Assembly (NCBI RefSeq): GCF_024643285.1
Contig: NZ_JAMSLW010000003.1
Coordinates: forward strand, 434,097-498,096
Source of the DNA: Parapedobacter lycopersici
Lineage (GTDB): Bacteria > Bacteroidota > Bacteroidia > Sphingobacteriales > Sphingobacteriaceae
Length of the DNA stretch: 64,000 bases
Reading direction: 5' to 3'
A program made the position numbers and the translations under genes. The notes below the pieces were generated by a model. The model saw only the letters and a list, made by a program, of their open reading frames with translations. It was not told the DNA's origin and searched no databases. Each line of letters opens with the position of its first letter. Within the stretch, counting starts at the first letter, position 1. Of the stretch, positions 36,439-44,273 are shown one piece after another.

Positions 36439-36639
36439 CTGCTTCGGAGTGAGTCCAGAGTGAGTCCAGGGTGAGTCCACGTTGAGTCCACCTTTTGCCG
36501 GTAAATACCGGACTCAGGGTGGAAGCACAGTGACCTGGCCGTTGACTTATTCCGAAGCAGGTAGCACGAAGATACAGACTTGCCCACTTACCGTATCCCG
36601 GGGAATTGCTGATGCAGGACTTATTGTCCGAAGTAGGCA
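36439..36639. repeat. Inverted and direct copies of a CTGCTTCGGA motif
   Basis: CTGCTTCGGAGTGAGTC (36439-36455) matches the reverse complement of 36544-36560 (GACTTATTCCGAAGCAG) at 15 of 17 positions. A further direct copy of the latter, GACTTATTGTCCGAAGTAG, begins at 36618. Inside the loop, CCGGTAAATACCGG is a 14-bp near-palindrome. The arrangement could form a large stem or be the remnant of a small mobile repeat. Confidence 0.55.
36447..36490 (+). repeat. Four tandem 11-bp repeats
   Basis: GAGTGAGTCCA (36447-36457), GAGTGAGTCCA (36458-36468), GGGTGAGTCCA (36469-36479) and CGTTGAGTCCA (36480-36490) repeat without spacers. A period of 11 bp is about one helical turn, so each copy would face the same side of the DNA. 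Confidence 0.75.
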
Positions 36640-36827
36640 AACAAAAATAGCCAACCCGGATCATTTCCGCAGGAAACGGATGCCACCGTATCGTACGGGA
36701 ATAAAAAACTTCTTTTATATTCGCCTTCTGGTAATGGCATACACATCGTTTCACAGACTGGTAACCGGGGTTTTTTTGGATTAATTCAGGTGTGGACGGC
36801 CGGCCCGGGAACTGAACGGACAATAGC

Positions 36828-37871
36828 ATGGCAAGAAAGAAAAACGTTTCATTGAAGGACATCGCCTTAAAGTCGGGCGTATCAACGGCTTTGGTTTCCT
36901 ATGTGCTGAATGGCAAGGCCCAGGAAAGCCGGGTAGGGAAGGAGACGGCTGCGCGGATATTGCAGGTAGCCGAGGAATTAAATTACCAGCCCAACCTGAT
37001 TGCAAAAAGCCTAAGGAGCGGGAAGTCATTTACGATCGGCCTGGTCATTGCCGATATTGCCAATCCGTTTTTTGCAAACATTGCCCGGATTGTCGATGAC
37101 GTGGCCCGGAAGTATAATTACACCATTATTATAGGCAGTTGCGACGAGAATGCGGAGAAGTCGGCCAACGTGCTCCGGGTAATGATCAATCGCAAAGTAG
37201 ACGGTTTCATTATCGTTTCCTCGGAAGGGTCGGAAGAACAGCTCCGTTACCTCCAGCAGCAACACATCCCGTTCGTGTTGCTGGACCGGCATTTCCCCCA
37301 GCTGAAAACAGATTATGTGGTAACCGACAACCACCGGGCGGCGTACGACGCGGGCATTCACCTGGTGGCCGGCGGCTACCGTAAAATCGGGATGATGGCC
37401 TACGATACCACCCTGTTCCATATGCAGGAACGGATAAAGGGCTACCAGGACGCATTGCATGACAGCGGGATTGTGCTGCAGGAAGGCTGGCTGCGCAAAA
37501 TCAACCAGTTCAATGTAAGCGAGGAGATCAATGCCGCACTGGAGGAAATGCTCCGTGCGGACGACCCGATAGATGCCATGATTTTCTCAACGAATGACCT
37601 GGCGGTGAACAGCATCAAATACCTCAACCGGCTGGGTTTGAAAATACCGCAGGTTTTTGCGGCGGTGAGTTTCGGACAGGCAGAGTGGTTCGACCTGTAT
37701 CAGTGCCCCATTTCTTATGTAAAGCAATCCGTCGACCTGCTTGCGACAAAAGCAGTGGAAATCCTGATTAAGAACCTCGACCGCACGGACGACAACCGGG
37801 TGGAGCAGGTCCGCATTAATGCAACGCTGGTGACCCGCGCGTCTTCCCGACCCAAAGCGGACGTGCTGTAG
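36828..37871 (+). CDS. LacI-family transcriptional regulator of the sugar-acid locus
   Basis: DNA-binding regulator of 347 aa. The N-terminal HTH (VSLKDIALKSGVSTALVSYV, about 6-25) and hinge NYQPNLIAKSLRSGKS precede a periplasmic-binding-protein-like effector domain (about 62-340, GLVIADIANPFF). Palindromes of the type TTAATCGATTAA with a central CG, typical of LacI-family operators, precede all three units of the adjacent dehydratase/SusCD/DgoK locus, which makes this the likely local repressor. The inducer is probably a sugar acid or its keto-deoxy derivative. Confidence 0.9.
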   Translation: MARKKNVSLKDIALKSGVSTALVSYVLNGKAQESRVGKETAARILQVAEELNYQPNLIAKSLRSGKSFTIGLVIADIANPFFANIARIVDDVARKYNYTIIIGSCDENAEKSANVLRVMINRKVDGFIIVSSEGSEEQLRYLQQQHIPFVLLDRHFPQLKTDYVVTDNHRAAYDAGIHLVAGGYRKIGMMAYDTTLFHMQERIKGYQDALHDSGIVLQEGWLRKINQFNVSEEINAALEEMLRADDPIDAMIFSTNDLAVNSIKYLNRLGLKIPQVFAAVSFGQAEWFDLYQCPISYVKQSVDLLATKAVEILIKNLDRTDDNRVEQVRINATLVTRASSRPKADVL

Positions 37872-38158
37872 GGATTTGCTGCATGTGCGGACAATTCCGG
37901 GTGATACGATCACCAATAAGATGGATATCGCTTTAATTTTCGGTTTTACCGGCCGGATTGCCGGAAACGGAAATGAATAAACAACGAACCGCTGGCAAAC
38001 GGAATGCATAAGCGCGGGTCCGTGTTGGAATGGGGCAACAGCTATATTACCCGTGATAATCGATTTTCCACAGGATACTACCCCGTATTTTTTTGCGAAG
38101 TGTACCAAAACACCGTTACGGTAAGCTACTTTCAGCCTTTTTATTTTTTCTCAAAAAG

Positions 38159-38189
38159 TTTGCAAACCAAATTTTTAAATTTATATTTG
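38159..38189 (+). promoter_or_regulatory. Strong promoter of the dehydratase-susCD operon
   Basis: TTTG (38159-38162), a 19-bp spacer and TATATTTG (38182-38189) match the Bacteroidota consensus TTTG-N19-TAnnTTTG exactly. Transcription would start near 38196, giving a leader of about 165 nt that contains both LacI-type operators, so a bound repressor could act as a roadblock. Confidence 0.7.
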
Positions 38190-38285
38190 TTAGATAAGTA
38201 TTGCTGCCAATAGCAAAACCGAGAATAAGATTATTTTTCATTAGTACACGAATTGAGGGCGCTCTTTTCCTTTTAGTACAATTGC

Positions 38286-38297
38286 TTAATCGATTAA
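38286..38297. promoter_or_regulatory. LacI-type operator, copy 1
   Basis: Perfect 12-bp palindrome TTAATCGATTAA preceded by GC. It begins 33 bp (about three helical turns) before copy 2, so two dimers could bind on the same DNA face. Confidence 0.75.
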
Positions 38298-38318
38298 TTG
38301 ATGTAAAGCCAAAGAAGC

Positions 38319-38330
38319 TTAATCGATTAA
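38319..38330. promoter_or_regulatory. LacI-type operator, copy 2
   Basis: Second perfect TTAATCGATTAA, also preceded by GC, ending 30 bp before the start codon of the first dehydratase gene. Confidence 0.75.
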
Positions 38331-38360
38331 ATTATTATAAACCTTTATAACAATTCAGCT

Positions 38361-39626
38361 ATGCAAAGACGTGGTTTCCTAAAATCGGCGGTAGTGGGTT
38401 CGGCGGCACTTGTCGCGGGTACCGCCTTTTCCCGGGCGCTGGCCGCTCCAGCGGCTCATTCGGCCGCTTATTCTGATTTCAAGATCAAGAAAATCCGCTA
38501 TTACAGTGCGCCGGGATATAATAAGCCACTGTTTAACCAGGCCCGGGGTATCGTGGAGATCGAGACCGACTCCGGCATCATCGGCATCGGAGAGGGTGGG
38601 GCAAAGGATGTGGTGGAACAGTGCGCGCAGATGATCATCGGTGAGGATCCTTTCCGCATTGAACACATCTGGCAATACCTGTACCGCGGCATGTTTTACC
38701 CGCCGGGCCGGGAGAAACTGCATGGACTGGGTGCCATAGAGATGGCACTTTGGGACATTAAGGGGAAGGCACTCGGCGTGCCGGTATATGAGTTGCTGGG
38801 CGGGGCTACGCGCAAATATGTGGAATGCTATGCCACGGGGTTCCGCGCATCCAAAGCCACGAACGAAGCCGACCGGGCACGCGACTGCATTGCTGCAGGA
38901 CTGCGGTGTTACCGCATCGGTCCGACCGGAGGTAACGGAAAAGATCCATTTGATTTTTATACGCATGTAAACCAGACCATCGAATACGCCCGGCAGATTG
39001 ACCAGGCGGTTGGTGGCAATGGCAATTGGGCGATCGATCTCCACACGCGGTTCGACCTGACGGACGGCATTAAGATCTGCAAGGCCTTTGAAGAACTCCA
39101 GCCTTATTTTGTAGAGGATATCGTGCGGTCCGAGAACCCGGGGGTATATGAGCAGGTCCGGCAGATGACCAATGTTCCGATCGCGGTGGGCGAGCAGTTC
39201 GGCGACCGCTGGGATACCAATGAACTGGTTGAGAAAAAGCTGATTGACTACAGCCGGATGACACTCCCCAATACCGGCGGCATTACCGAATACAAGAAAA
39301 TTGCGGCCATCTGCGAAACGCATTATGTGGGGCTGATCCCGCATTTTACCGGACCGCTTTCCTCGGCTGCGCTGGTACATGTGCTGGGTTCGAGCAGCCC
39401 GACCCGCTGCATGATGGAACTGGCGGGCGGTGAACCCGAACGGCCGGCTTATTTCAACGAAGATTACATCGATTTCCGGGAAGGGAAACTATACTTAAAA
39501 CCCGAACCGGGGCTCGGGGTTACCTTTGATCCGAAAAAGGCAGATCTCGTCATGGAGATTACGGAAAACACGCCGTTTCCGCATCCGTACCTTAAAAGTC
39601 CGGATGGTGCTATCCACAACTGGTGA
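38361..39626 (+). CDS. Tat-exported enolase-superfamily sugar-acid dehydratase (1)
   Basis: Probable acid-sugar dehydratase of 421 aa in the mandelate racemase/muconate lactonizing group. The twin-arginine signal MQRRGFLKSAVVGSA... with cleavage likely after ALA (about 28) predicts folded export to the periplasm. The barrel has RIGPTGG where many relatives carry a catalytic lysine. Metal ligands are in AIDLHTRF, FVEDI and VGEQF, and a histidine lies in PHFTGPLS. An Arg instead of Lys after the second strand resembles the ManD group rather than racemases. It is the first gene of the operon, 36 bp before susC. The substrate is uncertain. Confidence 0.85.
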   Translation: MQRRGFLKSAVVGSAALVAGTAFSRALAAPAAHSAAYSDFKIKKIRYYSAPGYNKPLFNQARGIVEIETDSGIIGIGEGGAKDVVEQCAQMIIGEDPFRIEHIWQYLYRGMFYPPGREKLHGLGAIEMALWDIKGKALGVPVYELLGGATRKYVECYATGFRASKATNEADRARDCIAAGLRCYRIGPTGGNGKDPFDFYTHVNQTIEYARQIDQAVGGNGNWAIDLHTRFDLTDGIKICKAFEELQPYFVEDIVRSENPGVYEQVRQMTNVPIAVGEQFGDRWDTNELVEKKLIDYSRMTLPNTGGITEYKKIAAICETHYVGLIPHFTGPLSSAALVHVLGSSSPTRCMMELAGGEPERPAYFNEDYIDFREGKLYLKPEPGLGVTFDPKKADLVMEITENTPFPHPYLKSPDGAIHNW

Positions 39627-39662
39627 TACGCCAATTTAACACAAGTAATAAACCAACCAATT

Positions 39663-42600
39663 ATGACTATGAAATCAGAACGTTTACAAGTAAACAAGCT
39701 GGAGCTGCAAGGCATTCGGCTCGCTTGTTGGTGCCTGATACTGGCACTTTTTACGGTTCCGTCTTTCGCCCGTCAGCAAAATGCCGTACGGGGGCAGGTG
39801 ACAGCCACGGACGGCAGCGCCCTGGCTGGCGTTAGTGTACAGGTCAGGGGCAGCGGCGCCGGCACGGTAACCGACGGGGAAGGAAATTACACCCTTCAGG
39901 CAGGTGCGGATGCTGTGCTGGTATTTTCCTACGTGGGATACAGCACGCAGGAAATCAGGGTCGGCACGCAAGCTACCATCAACGTACAGCTGCAAACCGA
40001 CCTCGCTGCGCTGGATGAAGTAGTGGTTGTGGGATATGGTACCCAGCGGCGGACCGACCTGACGGGTTCGGTGGCCTCCATCTCACCCACCGAATTTGAG
40101 GAACAGCCGGTGTCGCGTGTCGATCAGGTACTCCAGGGCCGGGCAACCGGCGTGCAGGTATCCAACGCCAGCGGCGCGCCGGGAAGTGATGCCCGGATCC
40201 GGATCCGCGGCGCGAATTCGGTACTTGGCGACAATAACCCGCTGTATGTGGTAGACGGTTTCGTGGGTGTTGATTTTAATACCATCAACCCGAACGATAT
40301 TGAAAGCATCCAGATACTGAAAGACGCGGCTTCCACGGCGATCTATGGTAGCCGGGGTGCCAACGGGGTGGTGATCGTAACGACAAAAAAGGGGACAAGG
40401 AGCGGGTTTAACGTGACGTATTCGGCACAGGGTTCCCGTTCTTACCTGATCAACCGGTGGGACGTGCTGAATGCCGGGGAATTCGCGGATATTGCCAATA
40501 CACGCTCCGACGATATGGGTATTTCCCGGATTTTTACCGACCAGGAGGTGGCCGATTTCAAACAACGTGGCGGAACTGACTGGCAGGACCTCGTTTTCCG
40601 TCCGGCCTGGGGCCAGCAGCACCAGCTGACGGTTTCCGGCGGGGGTGAGAAAACTACCTACATGGTATCCGGAAATTACCTGAACAACGACGGGATTATT
40701 AATAATTCCGGCTTTAAAAGGTATATGTTCCGTTCCAATATCAATTCCAACCTAACCGATGATATCAGCATCCGGGTGAATGCGACGGGATCACGCACGG
40801 AAAACAGCAACACGAACCTAATGAGCGGCACCGGCAATCCGGTAGTGCAGGCCCTGTCGTGGGCGCCGACAACCTCGGCCTATGATGCCGATGGCGGATT
40901 TACAGCCGCCGATCCCGTCGGGTCGGTCATGGTCAGTCCGGTTGCGCTGATGTATGACCGAGCGAACCTCAACCAGGGAAACTTTGTTAACCTGATCGGT
41001 GGCCTGAATTACCACCTGCCGGTGGAAGGGCTGACGCTCGACCTGCAATACGGCGTGAATTACCTGAACCGGCAAAGCCAGTCCTATAACGGCCCGGTGG
41101 TCAGCCGGAACAATCCGAGCGCCTCGCGGTCGTCGGCCGAGGACTGGACGTTGCAGGGCACGGCATCGTTGTCCTATAACCGCGTATTCAACGAAGCGCA
41201 CCGTGTGGATGCGGTCGCTGTTTTTGAAACGCAGCAGTTCGTCACCAATAATTTTTCGTCCACTGGCAATGGACTGAAATTCCCGTCATTGGAATACTAT
41301 AACCTACAGCTGGCCAACTCCTTTGCCGTGGGAACCGGGTTCAGCAAGTGGACCCTGCTTTCTTACCTCGGCCGGGTGAACTATGCGTTCCGCGATAAAT
41401 ACCTGCTGTCGGTGGCTGTACGGCACGACGGATCCTCCAAATTCGGCGAGGGCAACAAATACAGTACGTTCCCCACCGTAGGCATCGGCTACAACCTGGC
41501 CGAGGAGACATTTATCCGGGACCTCAATGTATTCCACTCGCTGAAACTGCGTGGCAGCTGGGGAAAGACCGGCAGCCAGGCCATCAACCCCTATGCTACG
41601 TTGTCCTCTTACAACACCAACGCGCCGGTTGCGTTTGACAATTCAGGCATTGCAAGCGGCATTATGCTGGGCAACCCGGGGAATCCGAATCTCCGGTGGG
41701 AAACAACCGAGCAGGTGGATATAGGGCTGGAAATGAGTTTCTTCCAGGGGCGTCTTGCGCTGGAAGCCGACTACTTTAATAAAAACACCACCGACCTGTT
41801 GTTAAATCAATCGCTCCCGGCATATGTGGGTGGCGGATCCCTGACCAAAAATATCGGCGAGGTGCACAACAAGGGTTTTGAAGTAGCGCTGCGTGGCATC
41901 ATTCTCGACTCAGACGACTGGAACTGGACCAGTAACTTCAATGTTTCACGGGTCACGAACGAAGTGGTCAGCCTGGGTGGGATTGCCCCGCGCATCGGCC
42001 AGGGCACCGGAGTTGGTGCGGGCATGTCAACCACCAACGAATTCATGCTGATTCCGGGTTATTCGCTCGGTTCGTACTGGGGACTGAAGTACCTGGGTAC
42101 CTGGAAACCTGGACAGGAAGCCGACGCTGCCGTGTTTAATGCAAAGCCGGGCGACTCCAGGTATGAGGACATCAATGATGACGGAGAGATCACGACGGAC
42201 GACTTCCAGGTGATCGGCCGGGGCATTCCAGCGACTACCGCGGGCTGGAACAACACCGTTTCCTATAAATCATTCACGCTGAATGTATTCTTCCAGGGGG
42301 TATTTGGTATAGACAAGCTTAATTATACACGTGCAGCGGCAATGTCCGGAAGCGGGGATGCCCGGCAGTACATCCTGTCGGAGATCAAGGACCGTTACAT
42401 TCCGGGGGTAAATGAAACGTCGGATATTCCGGCATTCAGCGCTACCAATGTCGTCTATACCCAATCGAGCCGGTTCATTGAAGATGGCAGTTACATCCGG
42501 CTGAAAAACCTGAGTCTATCCTATAAGCTGCCGACCCTGAATAAGCTGGGTATATCCGTTTTTGTCAGCGGAACCAACTTATTTACCATTACCGATTATA

Positions 42601-42719
42601 AGGGTATTGATCCGGAATCCAGCAACATCGGCTCCGGTACGGATACGGCACAGGGTATTGATTACGGGGCATACCCCAACTCGCGTACCTATACGGCCGG
42701 CGTTAACTTAAGTTTTTAA
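39663..42719 (+). CDS. SusC/RagA-family TonB-dependent outer membrane transporter (1)
   Basis: Outer-membrane beta-barrel importer of 1018 aa. A signal peptide ends near ARQQ (about 38). A carboxypeptidase-regulatory-like domain (about 42-115) is followed by the TonB-contact motif DEVVVVGYGTQ, the plug (about 125-235) with RIRGANS and YVVDGF, then the barrel ending in an aromatic residue (VNLSF). No STN domain is present, so it is not expected to signal through an anti-sigma factor. It pairs with the SusD gene 23 bp downstream. The cargo is presumably a sugar, sugar acid or oligosaccharide handled by this locus. Confidence 0.95.
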   Translation: MTMKSERLQVNKLELQGIRLACWCLILALFTVPSFARQQNAVRGQVTATDGSALAGVSVQVRGSGAGTVTDGEGNYTLQAGADAVLVFSYVGYSTQEIRVGTQATINVQLQTDLAALDEVVVVGYGTQRRTDLTGSVASISPTEFEEQPVSRVDQVLQGRATGVQVSNASGAPGSDARIRIRGANSVLGDNNPLYVVDGFVGVDFNTINPNDIESIQILKDAASTAIYGSRGANGVVIVTTKKGTRSGFNVTYSAQGSRSYLINRWDVLNAGEFADIANTRSDDMGISRIFTDQEVADFKQRGGTDWQDLVFRPAWGQQHQLTVSGGGEKTTYMVSGNYLNNDGIINNSGFKRYMFRSNINSNLTDDISIRVNATGSRTENSNTNLMSGTGNPVVQALSWAPTTSAYDADGGFTAADPVGSVMVSPVALMYDRANLNQGNFVNLIGGLNYHLPVEGLTLDLQYGVNYLNRQSQSYNGPVVSRNNPSASRSSAEDWTLQGTASLSYNRVFNEAHRVDAVAVFETQQFVTNNFSSTGNGLKFPSLEYYNLQLANSFAVGTGFSKWTLLSYLGRVNYAFRDKYLLSVAVRHDGSSKFGEGNKYSTFPTVGIGYNLAEETFIRDLNVFHSLKLRGSWGKTGSQAINPYATLSSYNTNAPVAFDNSGIASGIMLGNPGNPNLRWETTEQVDIGLEMSFFQGRLALEADYFNKNTTDLLLNQSLPAYVGGGSLTKNIGEVHNKGFEVALRGIILDSDDWNWTSNFNVSRVTNEVVSLGGIAPRIGQGTGVGAGMSTTNEFMLIPGYSLGSYWGLKYLGTWKPGQEADAAVFNAKPGDSRYEDINDDGEITTDDFQVIGRGIPATTAGWNNTVSYKSFTLNVFFQGVFGIDKLNYTRAAAMSGSGDARQYILSEIKDRYIPGVNETSDIPAFSATNVVYTQSSRFIEDGSYIRLKNLSLSYKLPTLNKLGISVFVSGTNLFTITDYKGIDPESSNIGSGTDTAQGIDYGAYPNSRTYTAGVNLSF

Positions 42720-42742
42720 CGATCATGAAAGGAATTAAGATC

Positions 42743-44206
42743 ATGAAAAGAAATTTAATATGGGCATTGGGCGCTGCCGTGATCATGGTGGCGGGATGCA
42801 AGAACTATTTGGATGAAGATATCCGGGGTGGGTTGCTGGGCGCCCAGGCGCTGGAAAGCCAGGAAGGGCTGGAAGCTGCGCTGACCGGTGCATATAAGGG
42901 CTGGGCAAACACCTGGGGCTATGGGTTTATCCATGCCACAGGCATTGCCGCCACCATGGGGGGCGACGATGTGACTACCCATAAGGCGAGTAACAAAGCG
43001 GATTTCCGGGAGTTTGACCAATTTGCCGTACCGGCCACCAACCAGCGTACACAGGCGCTGTACAACGGGTGCTATAAAGCGATACAGGGCGCAAATAACA
43101 TCATTGCGAACTACCAGAATACCCAGGGTGATGCGGCAACCATCGATGCGATTGTCGGTGAAGCATATTTCATCCGCGCGGTTTCCTATTACTGGCTGGT
43201 CCGGTTATATAAGGATATTCCGCTTATTCAACAGGCAGAGTTTTCGGAGGACCTGCTGGCCATCGGAAAAAGCGGTCCGGAAGAAGTGTATAACTTAATT
43301 GTAGGCGACCTGCAAAAGGCTGAAGAGCTGGTTCCCAATACCAAACGTGATCCTGGACGGCCAAACAAGGGCACGGTGAAGGCCTACCTGGCCGATGTTT
43401 ATTTAACCATGGCAGGCTGGCCGCTCAAGCAGACGGATAAATATGCCCTGGCGGCCGCGAAAGCCCGTGAGGTTATTGAAAATAAGGACCTGTACGGTTT
43501 CCGGCTGCTGGATACTTATACCGAACTGTTTGAAAACGATCCGGAAAAGAACGGAACGGCCGAATCAGTTTTCCAGATTTCCACCTTTATGGGCGTTGGC
43601 TCCACAAACAATGCGAATTACGGATTCTCGGCCATGCCGGGTGAAGAGGGGGGATGGGACGACTTTTTTGCGGAGCTTAACTTCTTCCGTGATTTCCCTG
43701 AGGGCCCGCGCAAAGACGCAACGTTCCGGACCACATTCGTAAAAGGTGACGGCAGTACCATATCGTGGGAAGACAGCCAGACGCAACACCCCTATTACTA
43801 TAAGTATTACCAGAAGGACGAAGTGAAGAACTGGGCATCGCAGATACCGGAATCCATGATGCGCTACGCACATGTGCTGACCATTTATGCGGAAGCCCAG
43901 GCGCGTGCCACCGGTACGCCGGATGATCTGGCATACGAGTGCATCAATGCCATCAGGCAACGGGCTGAACTTGATCTTTTTGAAAACATGTCGGGTCCGG
44001 AGTTTGCGGATGCGGTGGTGCAGGAACGCGCATGGGAATTTGCTGCGGAACGCACCCGGTGGTTCGACCTCGTGCGGCTCGAGCTGGTGGCGGAAGCCAA
44101 TAGCAATAAAGACGCTAACGACCTGCAGCCGATTGGCACGCTCACGGAAGAAAACTACGTTTTCCCGTTACCCTTTTCGGAAACATCAGCCAACCCGAAT
44201 CTATAA
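42743..44206 (+). CDS. SusD/RagB-family nutrient-binding lipoprotein (1)
   Basis: Outer-membrane surface lipoprotein of 487 aa that closes the SusC pore and binds the nutrient. The signal MKRNLIWALGAAVIMVAGC places the lipid on Cys19; an alternative ATG lies 18 bp upstream. TPR-like helices and the C-terminal QERAWEFAAERTRWFDLVR motif near 430 are typical of SusD. The stop is followed by a strong terminator, so this gene ends one transcript or a part of it. Confidence 0.93.
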   Translation: MKRNLIWALGAAVIMVAGCKNYLDEDIRGGLLGAQALESQEGLEAALTGAYKGWANTWGYGFIHATGIAATMGGDDVTTHKASNKADFREFDQFAVPATNQRTQALYNGCYKAIQGANNIIANYQNTQGDAATIDAIVGEAYFIRAVSYYWLVRLYKDIPLIQQAEFSEDLLAIGKSGPEEVYNLIVGDLQKAEELVPNTKRDPGRPNKGTVKAYLADVYLTMAGWPLKQTDKYALAAAKAREVIENKDLYGFRLLDTYTELFENDPEKNGTAESVFQISTFMGVGSTNNANYGFSAMPGEEGGWDDFFAELNFFRDFPEGPRKDATFRTTFVKGDGSTISWEDSQTQHPYYYKYYQKDEVKNWASQIPESMMRYAHVLTIYAEAQARATGTPDDLAYECINAIRQRAELDLFENMSGPEFADAVVQERAWEFAAERTRWFDLVRLELVAEANSNKDANDLQPIGTLTEENYVFPLPFSETSANPNL

Positions 44207-44219
44207 TTTAAATTTGGAC

Positions 44220-44265
44220 GCCAGGCGCGGGATAACCCCGGTTATCCTCCGCCTGGCACTTTTTT
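44220..44265 (+). terminator. Intrinsic terminator inside the sugar-acid locus
   Basis: GCCAGGCGCGGGATAAC (44220-44236) and GTTATCCTCCGCCTGGC (44241-44257) form a 17-position stem with one mismatch and one GT pair around loop CCCG, followed by six Ts (44260-44265). It separates susCD from the PQQ dehydrogenase gene and would lower expression of the downstream enzymes unless transcription reads through. Confidence 0.85.
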
Positions 44266-44273
44266 GACATCAG

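Larger units (their letters stand above)
36193..36827. other. Long intergenic region with repeats between divergent genes
   Basis: This 635-bp gap separates the M28 peptidase gene from lacI. Its middle (36439-36640) holds four 11-bp tandem repeats and copies of a CTGCTTCGGA-type motif in inverted and direct orientation, listed separately. Frames in it are short and contain translated repeats rather than protein-like sequence. A TATATTCG at about 36717 could be a weak -7 box for lacI. I see no gene. Confidence 0.6.
37872..38360 (+). promoter_or_regulatory. Regulatory region upstream of the first sugar-acid operon
   Basis: This 489-bp gap holds no convincing gene. A weak operator-like core TAATCGATT is at 38057-38065. 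A near-perfect promoter is at 38159-38189. A second possible promoter (ATTG 38252-38255, 21 bp, TACAATTG 38277-38284) would start transcription inside the first strong operator. Operators are at 38286-38297 and 38319-38330. The small frame at 38004-38213 has no coding character. Confidence 0.6.

Noticed and set aside
36193-36480. Upstream extension of the M28 peptidase reading frame
   Set aside because: The added residues come partly from the 11-bp tandem repeats and include no signal peptide; the chosen ATG at 36192 gives a proper signal sequence.
36439-36639. Integron attC site or insertion-sequence end
   Set aside because: No integrase or transposase gene, no attC core pair and no target-site duplication were found.
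37900-37914. Near-palindrome GGTGATACGATCACC just after the lacI stop
   Set aside because: Single copy, no T-run and no resemblance to the TTAATCGATTAA operators; could be chance.
38004-38213. Small plus-strand frame (69 codons) in the regulatory gap before the first dehydratase
   Set aside because: It contains the operon promoter, has an aromatic-rich unlikely composition and no start context; treated as non-coding.
38379-39380. 333-codon minus-strand frame opposite the first dehydratase gene
   Set aside because: Antisense shadow of a well-supported gene with no domain of its own.
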